Assembly (NCBI GenBank): GCA_025267735.1
Contig: CM046299.1
Span: 33,990,887-34,054,886 of the forward strand
DNA from: Mactra quadrangularis
Taxonomy: Eukaryota; Mollusca; Bivalvia; Venerida; Mactridae
DNA length: 64,000 bases
Direction of reading: 5' to 3'
Shown here piece after piece: positions 45,673 to 57,587 of the stretch (its first letter is position 1; each line of letters starts with the position of its first letter). The translations under genes and the position numbers were made by a program. Under the pieces are notes generated by a model. It had not been told where the DNA came from and did not search any database. It saw nothing but the letters and a program-made list of their open reading frames with translations.

Positions 45673-45900
45673 AGTTCCGACCTTAATCCCATTGAACACA
45701 TTTGGGACAAGTATGGGCACAGTGATCAAAGAAGTGATGCAATACACACAGTTAATGACCTTACAGGGGCCTTACAAGTTGAGTGGGCAAATTTACCTGA
45801 ACTTTTACACAGTGTGACAGGTCAACAGCTTGCGCCCCCCATAGCACAATGCTCATTGCACAAAATGGTGGGAACATGGGATACTGACAGATTTCATTGA
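45673..45900 (+). pseudogene. Tc1/mariner transposase C-terminal fragment
   Basis: An open 75-codon stretch ending at TGA: SSDLNPIEHIWDKYGHS..., then ALQVEWANLPELLHSV. DLNPIEHIWD is the conserved block carrying the third catalytic acidic residue of Tc1/mariner DDE/D transposases, and the following 'L..EW..LP' is the usual C-terminal helix. The first two catalytic Asp regions are not found upstream: an in-frame TAA occurs just before, at about 45667-45669, and the sequence decays. A dead remnant. Confidence 0.8.
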
Positions 45901-46265
45901 ATCTTTAGCTTATTTCTCTAAAATCAATTCAGAACAGTCATATAATGCCATTGTGTCTTACAAAATTAAGTGTGATTTTGGATATTGCCCCTAAATGATA
46001 TAACTTATTTTTTTCCATGAAAGAATAATCACGACTTCAAATTTTTAAATCATGACAGCAAAGAATGATTCTTTATCACTGACAGAATAAATAATCCAAT
46101 TCTACACTAATTTTAAGTACATAGATATTAATGTATGATGGGTACTTTTTATTTTGGCCAAGTATAGATAGGATTTGAGTTTAATTAGAATGTTCTAAAG
46201 CTTGTTTTATAACAAAAGAACCATGGTTGGACCTAAACAGCCCTGCGTTCAGTAACCGCGAACGT

Positions 46266-46532
46266 TACAAAACGTTCCGTAACGATACATTCAGAACTCC
46301 TCGGCCATTCGCTGCAAATAATCTCGGACATATTTAGATGCTATTTTGAAACTACCGGTGTTGAAGTAAACAAATATATGATCGTTTAGGCATTGAGTGA
46401 TGTTTCGTTTTTTGTCCGTAAATTTTGAAACATCACTCATTGCCTTAACAATCTCATATTTGTGTATTAGATTAGGTTATTCGCAGCGAATGGCCGAGGA
46501 GTTCCGAATGTATCGTTATGTAACGTTTTGTG
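46266..46532. repeat. Foldback element with nested inverted repeats
   Basis: Outer arms ACAAAACGTT...GGCCATTCGCTGC (46267-46315) pair with GCAGCGAATGGCC...AACGTTTTGT (46483-46531). An inner pair, GGCATTGAGTGATGTTTC and its complement GAAACATCACTCATTGCC, lies around 46389-46445. Non-coding. Confidence 0.7.
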
Positions 46533-49500
46533 TAATTGAACACGCTACTGGTGTAGTCTAATACAGTTTACACAGGATGTTAACAAGAATATGTAGACAA
46601 AGTATAATATACACAGGATCCTCCAACATGCTCACCATAGGAAAACAATTGATTTATAACAATATACTGAAGTATTTAGTATTGTAATGGATTTTTTACC
46701 TGACTAACAAGCACTTAAACACATAAATGACCAGGACAAATTAATGATAGCACTTTAATAGCTATAGAATCTTGGTTGGCTTCAACTTAATTACATTAAA
46801 ATTTCATTGTTTTTGACAATACACTACAAACAACACTTATATAATTGATTTCATTATTAAATAAATGGCAATAGGTCAACAACTTTAGTATGTTAATTAA
46901 GTCAGAGATCTAGCTCTGTTCACTTCTGATTTTCTAATGAGTCATATTATCAACAAGTTATACAATAATACAAGTTATTCAATAATACAATATTTTTTGT
47001 AAATCTAAGAGAATTATTTAGAATTACACAATTTTTAAAACATTCATCTAATCAAGTGTTTTATCTAATTAAACTTATACATTGCTTCAAATATTAACAT
47101 TGTTTGAATTGCAATTTAGACATAAATTATATTCTATTCCTTTTTTATTAGTACTAATAATGCATTAACTTGTGTAATTATTATGTATTGTATACAGTAA
47201 TGATAGTATTGAGAGAATTAATTATTGTTTTACAGTGAGCATTGTACATCTTTCTTACATCTTATCCTGGTAACCTTACAACAGTTTTCTTTTTTCCTTT
47301 TTTAATTACATAATTTAGGGATGGAAAGTTAAAGCATTTTTTCAATGTTTTTTGTCAAACTCCTACACAAATATTGCATCAATACATTAAGCCGCAAATA
47401 TGGCAGTTTAAATATTATCTGAATGATTGTATGAGTCAAAAACAAGCTACAAGCATCTACTATAATATATATACATAAATCTGTTACAATATATAATGCA
47501 TTTAAGTCAGGAAGAAAATGTGTTCTTTCAAATATGATAGTATCGCTTAAATGGTACATAATCATTTGAAACACATAAATTTTATTATGCTTTTATACTT
47601 AATGTGATCCCTTAAGATTAGCAGACGTTTGATGGCATGATTAAAACAAATAAACACATTTAATAAACATATATTCAAAAAAAATACTTATGACAAAAAA
47701 TCGTTTTTCTAAACCAAGTATGAGTCTACACATGACAAATATGTTGTTAGATTCTTAATTTATTTCAAATGGCATGCAATATGCATATGCAACTAGATTT
47801 TCAAGTATACTTTTTTCTTTATTTTGACACAAGTAATTGATTAAACTGTGGAAAAATAATGTGTTAAGATAACAGCACTCAGTTAAAATGAGATTTTTCA
47901 AAACAGATTCAATCTACAATGTCTGTATAGGATGTTTTGTTACAAATAAAAATCTTGGGAAGCAATCAATTTAAATATAAGAAGTATGATTATATACTGG
48001 GTAGTCATAGCCTCTTTCATTTTTTATGTTTTTCAACATTTTGTAATTTAAAGATTAAAAATGGCAGGTTCACTGAACCAACTTTCCTGGACATTTGTTT
48101 TCTAACAGTACTCACTTACTGTTCAAAATTGCATAAAAAGCTGGAAACTGATAATTCTTAGAAAATGAACATTCTTGTTAAATTTTCATAAACTAATATG
48201 ACCAGTGAGTGTGCAGTAGTTGAACATGATAACTGTAACATTCATAGTCATGTTGTCAATAAAAGATTAAAACTGTTTTCTTGGCAAAGTGTTATAAATC
48301 AGGAGTCTGAAAGTCATGTTATAGCAACAACAGTACAACCTCTCTTCATCAACACCCACTGGGAGGGACTAAAACGTGTTGCTGTTTGAAGGTTGTTGCT
48401 CTGCAGACATTAAATTCAATTAAAATTGTGCCTCAGTGAAATATCAAAAGCTGTTCTTGTGCAGAGGATTTGTTCAGAGGGTCACTACGCAGAGGTTATA
48501 CTGTAGTTTACACTGTCAATTTTTACTGCTTAAAAAAGTCTAGGCATTAAAATGCAATTTGTATTGAAAAAGACACAATGAGAGCAGATGTTCTTTGTCT
48601 AGCAAGGAAAGTTTGCTTAGTTTGTAGCAAACTCATGCTAGCAATATTACAAGGTAGCAGACTTAAGGAGAGCAACAATGTTCTTCACATTTTTTCTGAG
48701 TATTAAGACAATATGTTTAACATACTTAGTTATTTTACTGAAAAACTGACAAACACTGATAATGATTATTGAAACAAGAATCAAGAATATAATCTTCTAA
48801 CTATTATCTATAAATATAAAACCTAAAACATTATAATTATATTGTTCAATTTAGTTCAACTATTAGAGGCACAAACATCAACCCTCTGATTTACATACTC
48901 TTTATTTGACAATCCCCATACATAGTTATGGGTATCATTATCATAAAAAAGTACACAAGTACTCTTGTATAGTGAGTATTCAAATCAGCGGGTTTCGGGT
49001 TTCGTATATATGCCACTTACAGTTGAATAAAATTTGTCAATATCTTTCAAGTTAACTTCTTTTAACAGTGTGTATATAAAGTTTGATTCAGTCGTCTCAC
49101 AAAGAAAAAAAACTTGCTTCCTTTTAATAGACCTTGGCAAATGAGGTTTCTTTGAAGCAATTGATGTAATGAAGCAACACTTCAAACTAATGATAAATTA
49201 ATGACATCCAGTCATCAACAGCATATTTATCTGAACTAAGTAAGCCCAGTCAAATGTTTTTGCTCTTTATACTTCAGTTGAATTTCTCAAACTTTAGCAA
49301 TACCATGTGTTACATATAAATATATTAGCCTAATTTATTTGCTCAGACTTTCCAACTATCACACAAAGCACAAAAATCAAAATAAAGATATGTTTACATA
49401 TTACAGACAAAACGAGTATCATAACATTACATGTATATACAATATATGTGTAATTTGATTTATACATTCTAACACCACATTTCTCATACTGAGATCATGG

Positions 49501-50280
49501 CTCATTAACCAACACATTTAACTAAAATCATTTTTCATCAAAGATCTAGTTAGATTATATCTTTTCTACAACATACATGAATACATACCTATAATATACA
49601 GTGTGTTAAAGACTATACTTCAATGGTTTCCATCTTGTCTTGAAAATATCAAATTCAGTCTCAGTACCCATACCAATGAAAATATACTTTGGTACTTTGG
49701 TAATGGAATTTCACTGGTCAGGTTGGTCAGACTGGCACTTTTTGGAATGTCTGGTATATGTCCAGAACTCACAGATTTATGTCACATAAAAAGTATTGTT
49801 ATTTATTGGTCATACATCCAAACGACTGCACTGCAAAGTAAATTTGTAAAAAATAGACGTTTGTGAAATAATACAATTAGTTGATCATCACAATAAAAAA
49901 TTTATCTGGTTTCTCATACAAAATTTGAAAATATTTCACACAGGGTATGGTGTGTTTGTAATCAACTAATTATGTCAATCTTCATGATCCTTGTCAACTT
50001 CAGTTTTCTATGTTAATTACAAATACAATAGTTTGATACAGAATATTGTTTATTAATAAAACTTGGAAATCTATATAAGAGTTTTATTATCAAATATAGG
50101 AAGTTTATTGACATTCCAAAACAATAAACTTTCATTTAGAAGGATAAAATTTAATACATCCCCCATTTTATCATAATAATACAAAATAAAATCTGCCATA
50201 TTCATAGCAGCTGATGAGAAATCATCATTTCTGAATGATAACCTTTAGTTATCCCATCAAGCAGATTATTGGTTTGTATC
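46533..50280. other. AT-rich non-coding DNA
   Basis: No gene supported; short frames (for example 48985-49185 minus, 49603-49866 plus) show no domains. Confidence 0.4.
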
Positions 50281-50282
50281 TA

Positions 50283-51263
50283 CGGAGCCCCTAAAGCGAC
50301 ATTTTGAAATACTTTTTTATTATCACAACTATTTCGTTTAAACGTAATATTATTTCGTTTTTACGAAATATTATTTCGTTTATTCGAAATATTATTTCGA
50401 TTTAACGAAATAATATTACGTTTTTTCGAAATTATTATTTAGATTTAACAAAATAATATTATTTCGTTATTTCGAAATAATTATTACGTTTTTTCGAAAT
50501 AATTATTTCATTTTATCGAAATATTATTTCGTTTAAACGAAATATTATTTCGTTTAAACGTAATATTATTTCGTTAAATCGAAATAATTATTTCGATTTA
50601 ACGAAATAATAATATTTCGTTAAATCGAAATAATTATTTCGTTTTATCAAAATATGATTTCGTTTAAACGTAATATTATTTCGATTATACGAAATAATTA
50701 TTTCGAATAAATGAATAATTATTTCGTTTAATCGAAATAATATTACGTTTAAACGAAATAATATTTTGATAAAACGAAATAATTATTTCGATTTAACGAA
50801 ATAATATTATGTTTAAACGAAATAATATTTCGATAAAACGAAATAATTATTTCGAAAAAACATAATAATTATTTCGATTTAACGAAATAATATTCTTTCG
50901 TTAAATCGAAATAATTATTTCGTTTTTTCGAAATAATTATTTCGATTTAACGAAATAATATTTCGATTTAACGAAATAATATTACGTTTAAACGAAATAA
51001 TATTTCGATAAAACGAAATAATTATTTCGAAAAAACGTAATAATTATTTTGATTTAACGAAATAATATTATTTCGTTAAAAAGAAATCATTATTTAAAAA
51101 AAACGTAATATTATTTCATTAAATCGAAATATCATTTCGTTAAATCGAAATAATATTTCGAATAAACGAAATAATATTTCATAAAAACGAAATAATATTA
51201 CGTTTAAACGAAATAGTTGTGATAATAAAAAAAGTATTTCAAAATGTCACTTTAGGGGCTCCG
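50283..51263. mobile_element. Foldback element filled with a self-complementary TTTCG/CGAAA array
   Basis: 981 bp. The ends CGGAGCCCCTAAAG and CTTTAGGGGCTCCG extend as inverted repeats through 'cattttgaaatac...attatcacaactatttcg' (about 55 bp, with one difference near the tip). TA flanks both sides (50281-50282, 51264-51265). The interior of about 870 bp consists almost wholly of permutations of TATTTCG, CGAAATAAT, CGTTTAAACG and CGATTTAACG spaced about 8-20 bp, so it can fold on itself in many registers. No coding potential. CpG recurs at every CG core in otherwise AT-only DNA. Confidence 0.85.
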
Positions 51264-52069
51264 TATATCAGATAGTAATGTGCCATACATTTATAACAAA
51301 CAAGAGGTGTGTCCCCCTTTATACTAAGGTTAAAAGTGGGTGCAGAGCAGCTCATCATTAGAAAGAAAATGAGGTCATAGCACACAAAACGATTATGCAA
51401 AATGGTGACAAGATTACATGTTTTCAGACCCTACAAGGACTATCACTTTAAACATCATTTTGGTAAAACATAAAAGAATTAAATGCAAATTTAGGGTTCA
51501 AAAAGAGCAAAAAAATAATTTTTGCCCTTTCTGCTCTGCCTCAGCATTGCTATGGTAACTGGGGTTGGGGTTAAAATGACATTCAGTCATTTCACTTTCA
51601 GAAAGTCAATCAACCAGGAAATAATTTGGTCAAGTTGCAAATCTGTTAGCCAATTAGTAATGAAATAGAAGTATCTTAAAATAGCCCTTTCATGTTAGGG
51701 TGGAAAATGGCTGATTTTTGGCCCATATGCTGACCAGTAAAAGGGTGTTGTAAGAAATCATCATAACAGTACAACAAGTTACTTCACTTCATCAAAGTGT
51801 AAATGAGGACTAGTAAGAAAGGAAGAAAAGGTTTCATTTTGCTGTGCCACTTGTAGATTGCACAATTTACAGAGTTAAAAGAATAAATATACAAGTAGCT
51901 CAATGACCTAGGGTAACACAAATCAAGCCAGTGAACATGAATAATCTCCATGCTATAGAATTTTAAGTCTAAACAGCATTGGCTCAGGGTTCAGGAGAAG
52001 CGGTATGAAGATCCAAAGCCAACCATTAAAATAGCTCATCATGAGCCCTCCAAGCTTAAAGTATACAGC
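51264..52069. other. Non-coding DNA with a possible element start
   Basis: ACAAGAGGTGTGTCCCCC at 51300 resembles the 5' terminus (ACAAGAG) of the tandem-core elements, but no matching 3' end was found. No coding region. Confidence 0.35.
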
Positions 52070-52080
52070 TTATGGATTGT

Positions 52081-52395
52081 CTAGCTTAGTTGGTAGCACA
52101 CAAGTCTACTGATTAAGGGGTTGTGGGTTCGATTCCCGGGCGGGGCATACTTTCGTGGAGCTTGGTCATGAAATTATTTCTACGGCCATTCTCCCTCCTA
52201 CCAATGATTTTTAATTATGTTGAACAGTTGTCAGTCACTGACGAAAGTATGCGTTTAGTAGTTGGTTAACAGCTAAATCCAGAGAGATTTAGCCTTTCTA
52301 GGAGGAGTGATCGAGTAGGTTGACTGACCACCTTTATATGAGCTATACAATGTGTTGCTACAGCTTTAAACCCAACTAAAACAAACAAAAAACAA
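52081..52395 (+). mobile_element. tRNA-derived SINE, copy f
   Basis: The most complete plus-strand copy: CTAGCTTAGTTGG, B box GGTTCGATTCCC, 'gcatactttcgtggagc', 'ctacggccattctccctcc', 'tgacgaaagtatgcg', and 3' end 'gctacagctttaaaccc'. TTATGGATTGT flanks it exactly (52070-52080, 52396-52406), an 11-bp target duplication. It lacks the first seven or so bases of the tRNA head. Confidence 0.9.
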
Positions 52396-52406
52396 TTATG
52401 GATTGT

Positions 52407-54916
52407 ATAAGAGTAAACATAAAACTGAATTACATCAATACAAAAACAAGCAATCTAGTACTTGATATAGTCAAATTAGAATTAGATGTAAAATATAGAA
52501 CTGTAGAAACTGGTTGACATGACAGCCAAATTTTAAAATCATAGAACTAAGAACATTTTTAGTTAGGTCTGCATGATTGATTCTAAACATGAAGCATAAA
52601 TTATAATTGTAACTTTGTCAATGGAACAATTAAAAGATATACATGTATAGCCTTTAATTAGAAGACATTTTGATGAGATCTTTATATTCTGACACATCTT
52701 ATGATTGTTAAAATCAAAATGATCTTGGAGTGGTTCTTCTTCACCCTGTAAGAATAAAGAAAAAACATATTTTATTTACTAAGAAAAAATAATTGACAGA
52801 AAAAGACTGGCATCATCTGCTTTTATAATTTCAAATTTATTACATTTCCTGATAACTCCATAAACTTCTGTTAAAGTCTCTCAGGAAACAGTCAGGTCTA
52901 CTGACCATTGCAGTATGACTAAAACAATCTCAAAAACAGGAATTAAGCACCATAAAAGCATACATTTTTGTTTACAATTGTACAATTTTTAGCATCCCAT
53001 AAAATTAAACAAGATTTGCAAATAATAATTGACCCAATTAGTGGCACAAAACAAGTAATCATAATGTTCTGTACATTTGTAACTACTTATGTCATAACTT
53101 TTCTCTGTTGTCATAGAAACAAGAAATAAATAAATCTAAATTATGGCCACTTAAATAATTAGAAACTTTCAAACCAAATGCTCATTCATTATGATAATAT
53201 ATTAACCCTGGCTAAATGCATTCTGAGTCATATACTGTGATAAATGCACAGGTGTGAATGTAGTGAGAGAGAGAGGATATGACACAATGGCTAAATATCC
53301 CCATATATACCATACAATGTAGCCATATATCTAAACAAACAAAACAACAAGACTTTTATAACAAAACACATTATTTTTATTTAAGTGCACTCACAGATGT
53401 ATAATGTATACATCATATTCAAAGTGACAAGCTCTTTAATATAAGCTATATCATACAAACATTCAGATATATTATATATAGCCATAAATGTAAAGAATTA
53501 TATGATCAGGTTGCAACCATAGCTAAATAATGTTAACCATAGGCCAACAGGGATCTTAGAAGAAAAAAAAGCCAAGAATTGAAATAACATATAAATCACA
53601 ATTCCACTACTATAAACCTAGATATAAGATATTTAAATCAAAATTGATGTAAATTGTCAACAGACCTCCAAGCCCAATAATTCATAAAATTTCATGGTTT
53701 TTTGTTACAAATAAATTTGTTAAGTTTAAACATTAAAGGTAGGGTATCACACTCATCAAGTATGAAACAAATCTTGAGATTTTAAATTTAAAACATATTA
53801 ACATTACTTGAGGAATTGTTGTTTAAATTCTAAACTGTTAATTAAAAAGATTGTATGGATGGACATCAGTGATATTGTTATAAAATAAACTTCATGAACA
53901 GATGTCATACAAAGGCAAGCATAAATTGTCTTACAACTAACTAACAATAACTTGAACTGTTATAAGATTTTTACAAGTTATACAGTTCATTAAATCAACA
54001 TGCAAATATAATATACTATAATTTATGTATTGCAAACTCGTTATTTAACTGAAATAATTGTTTAAATATCAAAACAAATACAGCTCATTATCAAAATACA
54101 CATGACTAAGTTTTCATTCCAGACTAAAAAATTAACATGAGAAGTGTCTCTTTAATATGAAGAAATAAGGTACGTTGAGATACAATTCCATGTAGCTGTA
54201 ACAAGCATTCCAATGTTTTCAAGTGGGTTCTATTCTTGACAACTTGTATATATCATGATATTATCATAAGAGTGTTTAACATTAACTTTACATTACTAAA
54301 TACATTAGAGTCAGTTAGATGTATTTTCAATGGTATGCATAGGCCGACAAAGGGCCTGTCTGCCAGTACAAGGCAAGATTTTGCATTTATCTTCGATACC
54401 CTGTTGTGTAAATGTATACTTAAAGATCCTGATACATTTATTTTAAAGTCTGGTAACCACGGTGAATGGTTGAGGTAAAAAGGAAGAAGAAAAGACATTA
54501 AGTCACATGATATGTAAGTGCTTCATTAATATTCTTATATTATATAACATTTAATCCCCTATACTAGACATATGTAGTATTCCGATCAACATTACATACA
54601 AACCTTATCTATGTCATTAGACATTAGTACTTAATTATGTATATAATTTGGAGTGTCACATCATTAGTAAGGGTATAAGTACACAAAAACAAGGTAACAT
54701 TTTTCATATTTTTGATGATACAAAAACATTTTCAAGTAAAATATAAACTAGAGCTCAGTCATTGTTCTGACAAAAATCCCTACATGGGGTTTAAACACTG
54801 AATGTATGGTTACCTAGTTAGAAAGTTAAACTAAACAAGCATTAACCAATGTGTCTGCCAGCTTCAAAATTCTAAATATCAGTTTTATAAAATGATTATT
54901 ACATGGAATAACACAA
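52407..54916. other. AT-rich DNA with one exon-like patch
   Basis: No supported gene. A GC-richer patch at about 54343-54475 is open on both strands (plus: RPTKGLSASTRQDFAFIFDT...; minus: SPWLPDFKINVSGS...) with AG before and GT after it on the plus strand. I do not recognise the protein and cannot say whether it is an exon or a repeat. Confidence 0.35.
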
Positions 54917-55382
54917 ACAAGAAATATAATGTGGAAACCACATTAAAGCTGGATTTTTCTGCAGATGGGGAAAATTTAGATCAAGTTTATGTTGTTACAA
55001 AAGAAAGTCATATTTGATAAATTGCATATGAAAAGGTATATCAAGGGCAATAATTCATCATGAAGAAATAATGAGTGTTTTCAATCCACAAAATATTTGA
55101 CCAAAAGACATAAGACAAAATAAACTATTTATCTAAAAACACGAAGGGAATTAATCCATAATTAAGCTAGGTAGAGGTGCGGTTACTTTCTAATTCTGTT
55201 CATCACATGGTATGTTATCATTGTATGATGTTTCATAAAGATCAGACTATAAATGGCAGAAATAAATGGTAAATAAAACTTTAAGGCAATTGTTTACGAT
55301 ACTGGACACCTGCCCGACCGACTGCCCGGGTTTTGCCAAACTATTAGCCGAATTTTTTCGTTGAAAAATCAGGCTAAAAATA
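54917..55382 (+). mobile_element. Tandem-core non-autonomous element (family of 3317-3572)
   Basis: Starts ACAAGAAATATAATGTGG with hairpin AATGTGG-AAA-CCACATT and GCTGGATTTTTC. One recognisable core ('gctaggtagaggtgcggtta', 'cacatggtatgttatcattg') is followed by a GC-rich tail ('acctgcccgaccgactgccc') and the terminus GAAAAATCAGGCTAAAAAT. Same termini as 3317-3572, but with a longer 5' part. Confidence 0.7.
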
Positions 55383-55862
55383 TATTATTATTGTTTAAGT
55401 ATTTATAGTTTAATAAATACTTATTTCATATATCATTTTATTACACACCTATCAAAACCAGAAAATTTTGTCCGAGTCATGTCTTACGGAAAATCTTCTC
55501 CGGAGCTAATATCTCAACCGTTGCTTAGACAAAACCGAAAGTAGGCATGATTTGACTAAACAAAATAAATTAGAACTTGTACAATTTTAAGGTATAATTG
55601 TATGCATATACATTATCCCACAATCGTATTTATAACACGGTAAGTGCCGTTCTAACGGCGATTTTATCAAAAGTCATACACTTCTCTCGGTTCAAATTTG
55701 GTCATTCGTCAACTTTGGTGGCTTTAATTCTCATAAATCCTTTGTGACAGGTCAGGTGAGTATACCCGCCCTTTAGTTTATATATTTACGGATCAAATGA
55801 AACTATATAACGTGTTTGGGACCGAATATTTCTCAAAATATCATACAAAAAACGACACGTAC

Positions 55863-55888
55863 CTTTTGGATGGTTGTTTTTCCGCCAT
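55863..55888 (-). CDS. Candidate first coding exon of a host gene (partial)
   Basis: On the minus strand, 'cacatcaagATGGCGG' gives a strong start context. The frame reads MAEKQPSK and stops after 26 nt at AAAAG|GTACGT, a good donor site. AAGATGGCGG is also the core of a YY1-type element common at 5' ends of housekeeping genes. Upstream (55889-55960) is CpG-containing and has a short upstream frame of nine codons ending TAG. The region 55440-55950 is richer in CpG than its surroundings and contains an independent plus-strand donor-like CAG|GTGAGT at 55753-55758. No later exon of the gene was identified at lower coordinates, so this is inference. Confidence 0.3.
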
Positions 55889-57587
55889 CTTGATGTGGCT
55901 ACACCGTGACATGGAAAATCGCCACCATTTCACGATCTAGACAGTAATTATGTAATCACAAAAATATAAACAAATGTAAAGATTGAAATTTTTCATCAGA
56001 ATGAATTTACTGCATCATCAATGTAATTTTTGAGTTTTAGAGCCAAGAAATGCTCACTTAAAAAAGGCTGGCATCCACTAGGATGCAGAAAGGGTACACT
56101 GAGACCTTAAATATTGAACATATAGTGAAAGTTAAAGTTTTTTAAATTTGAATGTATGAGCAAAATAAACTATCATATAACTAATTAGATAAAGTATTAT
56201 ATGTGACTTCACCAGCCATTAATTACCTTATTTTAAAAAAAACATGTTCATCATAACCTGTCGAATTCTAAACGCTACAAAATGAAAGCCTGGACATAAC
56301 AAATTACTTTTACATTGAAATAGGCTCAGAAAATGTTCATGTTAACAATTAAACTTGAATAATGGCCATTAACAAAGTTTAATGTGAAAATTATTGAAAT
56401 TTTGTATCACATTAAAGCAAACGGTAGATTTATGTTTATAAAATATATATATCTAACACTTATTATAAGCATGCAAACCAGATTAACATATAGTGTAATA
56501 GACATAGACATATGTCTATGTCCAAGTCTCAAATACATTCATGCCTATGAATTAAAACAAATGTAATGTAACAAATTTGCAAACCATTGTGAAATAAAGT
56601 CACACAATATCGAGACCTATGCTAGATCAATACATCTTATTAAACAGTTTTAAATCTACATTTGTACAATTGGAACAATGTCTTTACAATGAAAAAGCAA
56701 TTCCAGAGGTGAAAGTTGAAAATGTTGATAATCCTGAAAATAAAGCTGGGGCCATGGATAGTTTTGACATATTGTACACATTTGTAATATTGACACAGTA
56801 AAAAAGGGTATTTTTAGAAAATGAACTTTAGCCGTAACCTTGGCTCCAGCAATAAGACATTTTATATGAATATGAAATTTAGGCGACTGTTTTGCTAAAT
56901 AACTGCTCAAGTATATCAATAAATATGTGAAAGACTACTTAAAATGTATACTGTATCTACAAGAACATTTACATGTGTACAATTATTACAACTATACTAA
57001 CAAAACATCAAAATAAGATTCTCCTTGGATTAAATTCTTACAATTATGTTCTAATGAACCAAGAATGCAAGCTGATTGGTTCCAAAATGAATGAAATCTC
57101 ATACATTATGTAATAAATTTTACCTGAAATACAATTCTTTTTACTGATTAGTGGGTTTTATATGTTGCCAACATTCTAGACTTAGTCTAATATATTTATA
57201 GTTGTTTTTGACAAGATAAAACAGGTATAAGTCTTCTATAATGTCTCCATATATCATTAGTATAACTAAATAAAAGTGATATTTTACACTATATCATAAT
57301 TTATGGTACTATTAAACATGGCTGATATATTAATACTGTCCCTCACATAGATCTCTATAGTTTATCATTAGTTTAATGAAAATAAGTGGATTTGTCTTCT
57401 AACAACTTCCTTCTATCTTTATATTAGAGTCTAGACAATTCATTTTGTACATAATATCTTCTAGTTAAAGTCCAAACACTTTTCATGGACTACAACAAAA
57501 AACATTTATAGACTTAGGGTTGTCAATACTTGTCAAGAGCAAATGTTTTAATCACAATATGTTTAAGATAATGTCTTATGATAGATA
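55889..57587. other. AT-rich non-coding DNA
   Basis: Apart from the possible 5' UTR/promoter of the minus-strand exon (55889-55960), nothing is recognisable. Confidence 0.4.
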
